Positions 1-7,369 of a DNA stretch of 8,170 nucleotides are shown here, piece after piece. The DNA is from an uncultured bacterium (GTDB lineage: Bacteria; Cyanobacteriota; Vampirovibrionia; Gastranaerophilales; Gastranaerophilaceae). The DNA is taken from contig URRM01000072.1 in NCBI GenBank assembly GCA_900550295.1, positions 1 through 8,170 on the forward strand, read 5' to 3'. Both the position numbers and the translations under genes were made by a program. Position 1 is the stretch's first letter, and every line of letters begins with the position of its first letter. Under the pieces are notes generated by a model. That model saw nothing but the letters and a program-made list of their open reading frames with translations, did no database searches and was not told the origin of the DNA.

Positions 1-31
1 CGGTCGGCTTTACAAGCCGACCGCCTTTTTT
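1..31 (+). terminator. Rho-independent terminator at window edge
   Basis: A perfect inverted repeat pairs bases 1-9 (cggtcggct) with 15-23 (agccgaccg) around a 5-nt loop, and T10/A14 can extend the stem. It is GC-rich in an AT-rich setting and is followed by a six-T run at 26-31. This orientation terminates a plus-strand gene lying left of the window. It sits just downstream of the stop codon of the minus-strand cheA gene, so it may also serve that gene. The base composition needed on the other side lies outside the window, so bidirectional use is inferred. Confidence 0.85.
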
Positions 32-36
32 ATATT

Positions 37-3000
37 TTATTCAGAATATTTCAATAAAATATTAGAAACCATATCAATAAATGCTTTTTGATTAAATTCA
101 CCTTTTACGACATATTTTTCTGCTCCAAGTGAGTGGGCTTTTCGTTTTTGGTTTTCTTCTCCGAGTGAACTCATTATGACGATTGGAATATTTGCATAAA
201 GTTCATTGTCTTTCATTTGTGATAAAAATTCAAATCCGGACATTTCCGGCATTTCGATGTCGGTCAAGATTACATCAAAATGAATTTCATTGATTTTTTT
301 TAGGGCTTCAATCGGATTTATTGCAGTATATACGTTGAAACCGGCACTTGTTAAAATATTTTTTTCTAAGGTTCTTGTTGTAATTGAATCGTCAATAACG
401 AGAATATTTTTTTGTTTTAACCTAGATTTTTTTTCTTCAATCGATGGTAAACTTGGTTGTGTCATTGATATTTTTTTTGCATTTTGAAGTGTTGAATTTT
501 TAATTAAATCATTCGCATTCAAAATTAGGCAAGTTTCGCCTGTTGCAAGGGTTGTAACTCCGGAAATATTTTTAATTCGATATAGCGGAGGTGACAATTT
601 TTTGTGTAAAATTTCCTGTTCGCCAAGCAGTTTATTAACAATTATCCCAATGACTTTATTTCCTGTTTCAATAATAATTATGGTTTTCATTGCACTTTCT
701 TCTTGCAAATTTTTAAGGTTAAGAAGGTGTGCAAGGTTGTAAACGGGAATATTTTTTCCATTGTGTAAAATTGTCAAATTTTCGTGTGTATGATAAATTT
801 CGTTTTCATTTCTGCAAACAACGGTGTTAATAACTGACATTGGTAATGCAAAGGTTTGATTTGCTGATTGAATTAAAAATGCGGTCAAAGTCGCCATTGT
901 GACAGGAAGTTCTATTTGAATTTTGCTACCCACGTTAAACTCAGAAATGATTTTTACATTTCCGTTAAGTTGGGCAATTTTTGATTTTACAACATCCATT
1001 CCGATTCCACGTCCTGAAATGCTTGTAACTTCTTCTCCTGTTGTAAATCCGGGGTAGAAAACGATATTCATAATTTCTTCGTCAGTCATATCGTCTATTT
1101 CTTCTTCTGTCAAAAAGCCTTTATTTAACGCTTTTTCTTTAATTTTTTCAATGTTAAACCCTTGTCCGTCATCAATAACTTCAATTAAAATTTTATTATC
1201 AAGATGTTTTGCACTGATTTGAATATGTCCGGTAGGGCTTTTACCCAATTCTTTTCTGCGTTCTGGGGTTTCAATTCCATGGTCGATAGAGTTTCTAAGG
1301 ATGTGAATTAGCGGATTTTTAATCTCTTCAATAATTTTTTTATCAGCACTTGTTTCGCTTCCTGAAATAGTTAATTCAACCTCTTTTCCTCGTTCTTTTG
1401 CTATGTCACGAACCATTCTTCCAAATAGATGGAATACTGTTGCAAGAGGTAATACACGTATATTTTTAATCATTCCGTCAAAATCATCAATTAAAATGCG
1501 CATTTTCATGTCATCTTCAAGGTTTGAACGTTGTGATTGTGCGATTCCTGAAACGATTGAATTAAGTTTTTGGTTTTGCTCCGTTAGTGCATTAAGCATT
1601 TGTTTTATAAAGATTATAGAAGACGAATCCCCTTCGCTGTCGGGTTTTGAATAGCGTTTGTCATAGCTTTTTAAGTGACGAATAAGTTTTGAAAAATCCT
1701 TTTGCCAATCTTCCAATTTGTCGTTTAAGTTGTTGAGTTCGCTAAGTTGCTTGGTTGTTTTTATTTTTGTTGCAATAAGTTCACCGATTTGGCTCACCAT
1801 AGCATCAAGTTTTGATGATTCAACATGCAATGTTTTAATCTCACCTGTGTCAAAAATGTGAGAAAAGTCTTTCATTTTTGCAAAACTGTTTGAATTTTGC
1901 GGACTATTATCATCAGTGTTAACGGTTGCAAGTTCTTTTGTTTGAGGATTTGCGATTTCAATTAATTGTTTTGCAACGGTTAATTGTTGAGCCAAAAGAG
2001 CGCCGTCATCTTGGGGTGTTTCACCGTTAACAATAGCTTTGCAGAATTTTACACCATTTGATAGTATCTCAATTACGGATTCTTCAAGCGTAATGTTTAA
2101 ATTTTTAGCAAACTCAATTATTGACAAAATTTTATCTATAACCTGTAAAAGTTCTTTGTTATCGGATTGATTCTTTATCTCGTTGAAAAACTCACTTAGG
2201 TCAGCATAAGCATCAGAAGAGTTTTCCAGAGATTGAACTTGGCTTAATATTGCATCAATGTCAAAATCCTTCGAAAATTGTGGCAGAGCGGAGATTGTGT
2301 TATCAACAATAAGTTCAGGCTCTATGACGTTGTCTTCTTCGTCTTCTTGTAGCATTTCATTTTGAGGTATTTCGTATACATTATCACTGAATGCAAAACC
2401 ATAATAGTCAACTGTTTCAAGGTTGTTTATTTCGCACAAATTTGTAAGTTGATTGATTATGTTATCAAGCTCTTGTTGAATTTCGGCTACTTCGTCTATT
2501 GTAAGCTCTGTTCCGCACTTTTCAATTACATCCAGCTTAAGTTTGATTGTATCAAGTGTAGATTTAATTTCGAAGTGGTTAATTTGTTGAAAGTATTCTA
2601 AAAGAGTGTTGATAAGCCCCAATAGTTCTTCAATGGATTTGTTTTCAATCTTTTCTGACAACTTTATAACGCATTTTAAAGTATCAATTATAACCGAATT
2701 ACACTTATAATAATATTTTATAAAATTTTTTTTGCTGAATTCTTTTTGCTTGTCAGAACTTCGTCTTTGAGGAATTTCTTTTTGTTCGTCAATAGTGTTT
2801 TCCTCTTCCTTTTTTACAGGAGTCGAATTTTCTTGCTGTTGCACTTGAGTAAACTTGTTTTGAACCTCTTCTAATGCTTTTGTTTGAGTATCAACCTCAT
2901 TTTTGCTGTATTTTTCTTTACCCGATTCAATAGATTGTTTGATGATGTTAGAAATTAAATCGACAGTCTTATACATAACGTCTGCAATTTGCGAATTTAT

Positions 3001-3255
3001 TATAAGCTTGTCTTCTTTTGCCAAACCTAATGTGTCTTCAAGTTTGTGCGCAAGGTTTTGTGTTGCCGTAAAACCAATCATTCTTGAGGCACCTTTTAGG
3101 CTGTGTGCATCTCTGAATAATAGAATGAGAACATCTTTGTTTGTTGGAGATTTTTCAAGCGCCATAAGGTTGTCGTTCAATCGAGAAATTATTTCCTCCG
3201 ATTCAACGTTAAAAATATTCAAAATTTCTTGCAACTCGTCGTCTTGAAATTCCAT
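37..3255 (-). CDS. cheA: Hybrid chemotaxis-type histidine kinase CheA with C-terminal receiver domain
   Basis: This is a cytoplasmic histidine kinase that should autophosphorylate under receptor/CheW control and pass phosphate to receivers. Residues are numbered from the ATG at 3255. An N-terminal Hpt domain (about 1-110) carries the phospho-acceptor H51 in HSLKGA. Residues 178-280 and 330-440 are two helix-rich stretches without a phospho-histidine motif, and no clear P2 domain is seen. The P3 dimerisation helices (about 475-600) are unusually long. The ATPase follows, with N-box N655/H659, G1 IDDGQGF (694-700) and G2 SGRGIGM (747-753). A CheW-like P5 domain spans about 785-920 and a receiver about 948-1070 (D955, D956, phospho-site D999, S1029, K1051). 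The ATG at 3261 is also in frame, but AGGA at 3263-3266 lies 7 nt before 3255 and only 1 nt before 3261, so 3255 is preferred. The gene starts just after the receptor gene, implying an operon. All catalytic motifs are intact. Confidence 0.95.
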   Translation of the reverse strand: MEFQDDELQEILNIFNVESEEIISRLNDNLMALEKSPTNKDVLILLFRDAHSLKGASRMIGFTATQNLAHKLEDTLGLAKEDKLIINSQIADVMYKTVDLISNIIKQSIESGKEKYSKNEVDTQTKALEEVQNKFTQVQQQENSTPVKKEEENTIDEQKEIPQRRSSDKQKEFSKKNFIKYYYKCNSVIIDTLKCVIKLSEKIENKSIEELLGLINTLLEYFQQINHFEIKSTLDTIKLKLDVIEKCGTELTIDEVAEIQQELDNIINQLTNLCEINNLETVDYYGFAFSDNVYEIPQNEMLQEDEEDNVIEPELIVDNTISALPQFSKDFDIDAILSQVQSLENSSDAYADLSEFFNEIKNQSDNKELLQVIDKILSIIEFAKNLNITLEESVIEILSNGVKFCKAIVNGETPQDDGALLAQQLTVAKQLIEIANPQTKELATVNTDDNSPQNSNSFAKMKDFSHIFDTGEIKTLHVESSKLDAMVSQIGELIATKIKTTKQLSELNNLNDKLEDWQKDFSKLIRHLKSYDKRYSKPDSEGDSSSIIFIKQMLNALTEQNQKLNSIVSGIAQSQRSNLEDDMKMRILIDDFDGMIKNIRVLPLATVFHLFGRMVRDIAKERGKEVELTISGSETSADKKIIEEIKNPLIHILRNSIDHGIETPERRKELGKSPTGHIQISAKHLDNKILIEVIDDGQGFNIEKIKEKALNKGFLTEEEIDDMTDEEIMNIVFYPGFTTGEEVTSISGRGIGMDVVKSKIAQLNGNVKIISEFNVGSKIQIELPVTMATLTAFLIQSANQTFALPMSVINTVVCRNENEIYHTHENLTILHNGKNIPVYNLAHLLNLKNLQEESAMKTIIIIETGNKVIGIIVNKLLGEQEILHKKLSPPLYRIKNISGVTTLATGETCLILNANDLIKNSTLQNAKKISMTQPSLPSIEEKKSRLKQKNILVIDDSITTRTLEKNILTSAGFNVYTAINPIEALKKINEIHFDVILTDIEMPEMSGFEFLSQMKDNELYANIPIVIMSSLGEENQKRKAHSLGAEKYVVKGEFNQKAFIDMVSNILLKYSE

Positions 3256-3264
3256 TGCCATATC

Positions 3265-4296
3265 CTACATTTTTGCAGTTGTTTCTTCGTTGTAGACATT
3301 TGTCATTTCATCAATTTGACCAACACATTTTTCTAATTCTTGTAAAAAGTTGCTGATTTCTTCACTGAATTCTAAAATTGTTGTATTAAATTCTGCAGAA
3401 AAAGCATTTTGTGTGTCGGTTGTGATTCTTGAAACATTTTCAGATATAGATTTTACACCATTTGTAATTTCTTCCAAATTAGATTTAGTAAAGTTAGAAG
3501 TTTTTACAACCATTTCAATTTCTTTTGTACCTTCTTCTGTTGCCATAACAGTTGAGTTAGTAACATTTTGAATATCATTAATTAATGAAGAAATTTTAGT
3601 TGTTGCTTGTTTTGATTCATCTGCAAGTTTTCTGATTTCACTTGCAACAACAGCAAAACCCTTACCGTGTTCACCTGCTCTTGCCGCTTCTACTGCTGCA
3701 TTTAAAGCCAACATGTTAGTTTGTTCTGCGATATCTTCAACTAAACCTACGTTTGAACCGATTTGTTGATTGTATTCGGAAAGATCTAAAATTAAATCCG
3801 CAATAATTTGAATACGTTGTTTTAAAAAGTCTAACTTTTCAGAATTTTCAACCATTGCGCTGTGTTCTTTTTGAGTTGCATCAACTGATTTTTCAACTTG
3901 AGATGAAATTATTTGAGAAATTTGTTTTGTTCTAACGTTAGCCTCTTTTACGGTTTCAAAATTTGCAATGCAATCTTGAGTTGTTTTTAAATATAAATCA
4001 AGTGTATGTTTATGTTTTGCAATAAGATCTTCCAAGATGTTTTTTAATTGACTGATGTCCTTAACCTTTGTTGTAATATCCTTTTTGATTGTTTTGTCAA
4101 TCCACAGTCTAAGCAAATAGTATATAAAAACGTTCAATAACAACATAATGGCAATAAATGCGAAAGCTCTTGCCATTGGGATATCAAAAGTTAATATTAA
4201 TGAGAAAAGCCCAAAATTTGCCAAAATTAAAAATGTTTCTATAATGTATTTGATAAACATTTTTTCTAAAATATTGAAATTGAATTTATTAAACAT
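3265..4296 (-). CDS. Short methyl-accepting chemotaxis-type receptor, two TM segments, no periplasmic sensor domain
   Basis: This 343-residue membrane receptor/signal transducer should control the CheA encoded next to it. Hydrophobic segments at about 14-37 and 43-66 flank a loop of only about six residues (DIPMAR), so there is essentially no extracytoplasmic sensing domain. A positively charged stretch (KTIKK) follows TM2, then long coiled coil. No convincing HAMP domain is seen. The signalling hairpin tip at 187-227 is canonical, with EQTNMLALNA (191-200), EAARAGE (203-209) and GFAVVASEIRKLA (213-225). It is the conserved contact site for CheA and CheW. The C-terminus (ETTAKM) has no NWETF-type CheR-binding pentapeptide. 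A strong ribosome site, AAGGAG, lies 6 nt before the ATG (plus-strand cctcctt-type complement at 4303-4308). The stop is 9 nt before the chosen cheA start, so the two genes are co-transcribed, receptor first. The sensed signal is unknown; membrane state or a partner protein is possible. Confidence 0.93.
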   Translation of the reverse strand: MFNKFNFNILEKMFIKYIIETFLILANFGLFSLILTFDIPMARAFAFIAIMLLLNVFIYYLLRLWIDKTIKKDITTKVKDISQLKNILEDLIAKHKHTLDLYLKTTQDCIANFETVKEANVRTKQISQIISSQVEKSVDATQKEHSAMVENSEKLDFLKQRIQIIADLILDLSEYNQQIGSNVGLVEDIAEQTNMLALNAAVEAARAGEHGKGFAVVASEIRKLADESKQATTKISSLINDIQNVTNSTVMATEEGTKEIEMVVKTSNFTKSNLEEITNGVKSISENVSRITTDTQNAFSAEFNTTILEFSEEISNFLQELEKCVGQIDEMTNVYNEETTAKM

Positions 4297-4357
4297 AAAG
4301 GACTCCTTGCTATATAAATATTTATAGTATAATTATATTACAAATAAGGATTATTTG
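4297..4357. promoter_or_regulatory. Divergent promoter region with a palindromic double -10 element
   Basis: This very AT-rich gap separates the two outward-facing operons. Bases 4328-4337 read TATAATTATA, a perfect 10-bp palindrome. It supplies a consensus -10 hexamer to the plus strand (4328-4333) and another to the minus strand (4337-4332), sharing two bases. The plus strand has a weak -35-like ttgcta at 4307-4312 (15-bp spacing). No good minus-strand -35 is visible at the matching distance. Ribosome sites are clear on both sides: AAGGA at 4346-4350 for the cyclase gene and AAGGAG (complement of 4303-4308) for the receptor gene. Sharing one -10 core should make the two operons compete for, or jointly respond to, polymerase; that is inference. 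Confidence 0.6.
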
Positions 4358-5845
4358 ATGATGAAAAATAAAGTTTTACTGATAGATGATAGCAAAACTC
4401 AATTAGACGTTATGAGAGTGCGATTTACAAAGTGTGATTTCGAAGTAGAAACCGCACAAAATGCGCTTGAAGGTTATCATAAAATTTTTTCATTTGTGCC
4501 GGACATAATTCTTTCAGATATTATTATGCCTGATTTAGACGGTTACCAATTTTGCAGATTGTTAAAAAATAATCCGATTACAAAAAATATTCCAATAATT
4601 CTTTTGACTGTTTTAGACAAGAATATTGATAAATTCTGGGGTAAAAAAGCAGGCGCTCAAGCATTTATTTCAAAAACAGCGGAATTTGAAGATATTTTGC
4701 AAAAAACTTTAAAAATTATACAAGACAGCGACCTTTCAAACGAAGATAAAAATGTAATTGCAACATACTCTGTTGATGATTTTTCTGTGAATGAACAAAT
4801 TAATAGAATTCTTAATCGATTATTGATGCAATCGATATTTTTAAACGAATTCAGAAATTTGGGCGAATATTATACGCACGAAAAAGTCTTGGTAGATAAA
4901 ACTTTGGAACTTATTTCTACCTTTATTGACTACGATATTTCAACAATATTCTTTAAATGCCCTGATGAAAATGCAAAAAATATTCTGTATTTTGATGTGA
5001 ACAGTTCAAGTGTTTCTTCGTTTGTAGTAGAAAAATTAAAACGAGATTTCTTTACGCAAATGCCTGATATGAAACCGTTTAACACGAATGATTTTTTACA
5101 CGAAATTGTAAGAGTTAACCCTGAAAAATCAGATAATAGCTTAATTTCACCTTCTGTTTTTAAATCAAATTTTGTGCTACCATTGCTTTTTGAAGGAAAA
5201 TTGTTAGGCGGAATCGCATTTTTCTCAAAAGATGAAATTGATTACAGCAAGGTTGAGTTCTATGATCTTATGAAACAAGAACTTTTGGCTCTTATGAAGA
5301 TGAAATCTTTGTATGCGGAAGTAGAATTGTTATCTGTGACAGACGGTTTGACAGGATTGTATAACAGACGTCACTTTGAATATAACTTAGAACGTGAATT
5401 TTTGCGTGCTAAACGATATAAAAACCATCTAAGTATGGCAATTCTTGATATAGACTTCTTTAAAAATGTAAATGACAACTATGGGCATCAATATGGTGAT
5501 TATGTCTTGAAGGAAGTTGCTAAATTGCTAAAAGATTCTTTTAGAAAAACAGATATGATTTATCGTTACGGCGGTGAAGAATTTGCAATTATTTTGCCGG
5601 AAACTATAGCCGAAAGAGCGCTAATTCCGGTAGAAAGATTACGTGAAAAAATTGCACAACACGAATTTTTACACAACGGCATAAAAATTACATTAACCGT
5701 AAGCGTTGGTATTGCAGAAATGGAAGATCATTACTCTAAAACGTCAGAATTGGTTGAAACTTCGGACAAAGCGTTGTATCATGCAAAACAAACTGGCAGA
5801 AACAAGGTTATAATTTATGATGAACAACTTGCTAACGTTAAATAG
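4358..5845 (+). CDS. Response-regulator diguanylate cyclase (REC - GAF-like - GGEEF), WspR/PleD type
   Basis: This enzyme should make cyclic di-GMP from two GTP when its receiver is phosphorylated, most plausibly by the CheA encoded across the promoter. Residues are numbered from the ATG at 4358. The receiver spans about 3-120, with acidic pair D10/D11, phospho-site D54 in SDIIMPD, T84 and K106. Residues about 165-325 form a mixed segment resembling a divergent GAF domain (hydrophobic strands such as FVLPLLFEGKLLGGIAFF). The cyclase domain spans about 328-490, with LTGLYNRR, metal-site D364 region DIDFFK and active-site GGEEF at 405-409. An RxxD inhibitory I-site (R396 to D399) lies exactly five residues before GGEEF, so product feedback should be intact. 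TTG at 4355 and ATG at 4361 are alternative starts; AAGGA at 4346-4350 is 7 nt from 4358, which favours that ATG. The 3' end overlaps the tandem-CheW gene by 29 bp. Confidence 0.93.
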   Translation: MMKNKVLLIDDSKTQLDVMRVRFTKCDFEVETAQNALEGYHKIFSFVPDIILSDIIMPDLDGYQFCRLLKNNPITKNIPIILLTVLDKNIDKFWGKKAGAQAFISKTAEFEDILQKTLKIIQDSDLSNEDKNVIATYSVDDFSVNEQINRILNRLLMQSIFLNEFRNLGEYYTHEKVLVDKTLELISTFIDYDISTIFFKCPDENAKNILYFDVNSSSVSSFVVEKLKRDFFTQMPDMKPFNTNDFLHEIVRVNPEKSDNSLISPSVFKSNFVLPLLFEGKLLGGIAFFSKDEIDYSKVEFYDLMKQELLALMKMKSLYAEVELLSVTDGLTGLYNRRHFEYNLEREFLRAKRYKNHLSMAILDIDFFKNVNDNYGHQYGDYVLKEVAKLLKDSFRKTDMIYRYGGEEFAIILPETIAERALIPVERLREKIAQHEFLHNGIKITLTVSVGIAEMEDHYSKTSELVETSDKALYHAKQTGRNKVIIYDEQLANVK

Positions 5846-6836
5846 TGAAAATTTTGAAATTCAACAAAATCTTTATTTTACATTGAGCGACAATAAATAT
5901 GCTATCCCGCTTAAAAATATTGTCGAAGTTATGAAACTACCGGCTCTTGAATATCCTCAAAAACTTCCAAACAATATTATCGGGGTTCTGAAATTCAACA
6001 ATATCAACATAAATATATTAGACGTCAGATTTTATTTAGATATTCCTGTGACTAATTATTCGGTGAATACAAAACTTATTGTAGTAAAAACAGATGAGTC
6101 AATTTTCGGTATTGTTGCCGATAATATCGAAAATATTATGGATTTTGATAATTCAAAAATAGAGCGATTGCCTTTTATTACCGAAAACAAAATTATTGAC
6201 TCTCTATATCATATTGAAGAACAAACAGTTTCAATTTTAAATATGTATGCTTTAGAACAAGTTTTAAGACAAGGAACTTCAGAAAAAGATGTCAATATAA
6301 AAAATCTGTTTCCGAATGATGAAAAATCTATTGAAATTTTTAACTCAAGAGCAAAATATTTGGTTACAAAATTGAATAATTCTGTGACTCAAACATCGTT
6401 TGTAAATGATAAATTTATATCTTTTGTGCTGAATGAAACTTCTTATTGCATAAATCTGAAATATATAAAAGAGGTTACAAATAGAACAAATTTAATTCAA
6501 TTGCCTTGCTCACCCGATTATGTTGAAGGTCTGATGACAATAAGAGGTGATTTTATAACGGTCATTAATTTCAAAAAGTTCTTGAATTTATCGGAAACTG
6601 AATACACAAAGAAACCGAAAGTTATAATCATTGACTCAGAACAGTACAAAATTGGATTTTTGGTAGATGAAATTTACGAAATATCAGATATTCCGGAAGA
6701 ATTGATAGATAACAAAAAATCAAGCACGGAGGATTCTTATATCTCGTCAGAAATAATTCGAGGTGATAATATTCAACTTTTAATTAATATAGAACGAATT
6801 ATGTCAGATAAAAAAATGTTTATAAATGAAGATTAA
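5817..6836 (+). CDS. Tandem CheW-domain coupling/scaffold protein
   Basis: This is a 339-residue soluble adaptor predicted to link the receptor tip to the CheA P5 domain in the signalling array. It holds two CheW-like beta folds, at about residues 14-155 and 197-332. Each shows the family pattern of a proline-containing docking segment followed by a hydrophobic core. Repeat one has LPALEYPQKLPNNIIGV (41-57) and ILDVR (67-71). Repeat two has QLPCSPDYVEGLMTIRGDF (228-246), closer to consensus. The linker includes SRAKYLVTKL (177-186), similar to the helix seen before CheW domains in multi-CheW proteins. Single CheW proteins are about 150-170 residues, so this is a fusion or internal duplication; repeat one is the more diverged. 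The start overlaps the cyclase gene by 29 bp, with AAGG at 5804-5807 nine nt before the first of two adjacent ATGs, pointing to translational coupling. Confidence 0.92.
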   Translation: MMNNLLTLNSENFEIQQNLYFTLSDNKYAIPLKNIVEVMKLPALEYPQKLPNNIIGVLKFNNININILDVRFYLDIPVTNYSVNTKLIVVKTDESIFGIVADNIENIMDFDNSKIERLPFITENKIIDSLYHIEEQTVSILNMYALEQVLRQGTSEKDVNIKNLFPNDEKSIEIFNSRAKYLVTKLNNSVTQTSFVNDKFISFVLNETSYCINLKYIKEVTNRTNLIQLPCSPDYVEGLMTIRGDFITVINFKKFLNLSETEYTKKPKVIIIDSEQYKIGFLVDEIYEISDIPEELIDNKKSSTEDSYISSEIIRGDNIQLLINIERIMSDKKMFINED

Positions 6837-6842
6837 AATATA

Positions 6843-6863
6843 AAAGGAAGCGCCGCTTCCTTT
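6843..6863. terminator. Bidirectional hairpin terminator between convergent genes
   Basis: Bases 6843-6851 (aaaggaagc) pair perfectly with 6855-6863 (gcttccttt) around the 3-nt loop gcc. Read on the minus strand, the hairpin is followed by a T-rich run (ttttatatttt), a good terminator for the TRIC-family gene. Read on the plus strand, the stem ends in ttt followed by agtcttcc, a weaker U tract that probably still ends the cyclase/CheW operon seven bases after its stop. The stem overlaps the stop codon of the minus-strand gene (6862-6864). Confidence 0.8.
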
Positions 6864-7149
6864 AGTCTTCCTCCTCATTATCAAACTGAATTCGCGGGAG
6901 TTTTGGTAAACCTAAATGGTAATATGATGCAAGCATCCTGATTACAATTGTTATGACGATTGCAAGAACCACTGATAGAATAGGGTTGTAATGATTTGTG
7001 TACATAAAATAATAAATACCTGCTCCAACAATTGCTGCCGATGCGTAAATGTCTTTGAATAAAACGAAAGGAACTTTTCCGGCTAAAACATCTCTAACCA
7101 TTCCTCCGCCAATACCTGTGATGACACCGACAAAAATTGCTAAAAATGC
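6862..7149 (-). pseudogene. C-terminal half of a TRIC/UPF0126 family membrane channel gene, 5' end missing
   Basis: The minus-strand frame encodes the second half of a trimeric intracellular cation (TRIC)-type channel, formerly UPF0126. Visible signs are GVITGIGGGMVRDVLAG, the family's repeat signature, followed by VPFVLFKDIYASAA and two hydrophobic stretches (about AIVGAGIYYFM and LSVVLAIVITIVIRMLA) before a charged tail ending DNEEED. Full-length relatives have about 200 residues, six or seven membrane helices and two copies of the GGG-RD signature; only the second copy remains here. An ATG at 7099-7101 would give a 79-residue protein, but it falls inside the conserved motif, so it is not the native start. 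Family-like sequence continues upstream to about 7149 (AFLAIFVG) and then stops; an in-frame TAA lies at 7171-7173. The 5' half is replaced by glycan-gene sequence on the other strand. It is either a truncated gene or one cut by a chimeric join. Confidence 0.75.
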
Positions 7150-7369
7150 GTTATGAAGATATTTATAGATTTAGTCAAATCGTAGATAATGCAAAGAATT
7201 TGGACGAAATGATTTTGCATATTCCTGATTATTATGCGGATGATTTTTACAAAGAACTAAAGAAAAAAGATATTAAATTTTTAAAATCAATAAAGAATTT
7301 GCACATAAATATTATGAATCAAAACATTGAATTAATGCCCGAACCGGAACAATTAAAAGATTTGTATAT
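7146..7369 (+). pseudogene. Fragment of an unidentified, probably glycan-related gene
   Basis: The frame from ATG 7146 (TTG 7137 is also in frame) reads through clearly protein-like sequence: RYEDIYRFSQIVDNAKN, HIPDYYADDFYKEL, then LHINIMNQNIELMPEP. After about 7369 it loses this character and ends at TAA 7419-7421, while coding passes to the -1 frame as a GT10 enzyme. The NQNIELMP segment reminds me of uncharacterised proteins from capsule or lipopolysaccharide clusters, but I cannot assign a family with confidence. No signal peptide or membrane segment is seen. A gene finder would probably report a 94-residue hypothetical protein at 7137-7421, whose last ~18 residues are out-of-frame GT10 sequence. 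Both ends look like joins: the left abuts the broken TRIC gene, and the right switches frame and family within 7355-7369. Confidence 0.5.

Noticed and set aside
290..3247. Plus-strand open frames inside cheA (for example 290-487, 1403-1654, 2362-2601, 2903-3247)
   Set aside because: They lie wholly antisense to a gene with intact conserved domains, have low-complexity or cysteine/isoleucine-rich translations, and no suitable ribosome sites.
3350..3571. Plus-strand frame inside the receptor gene
   Set aside because: Antisense shadow of the receptor coiled coil; no domain, start context or promoter.
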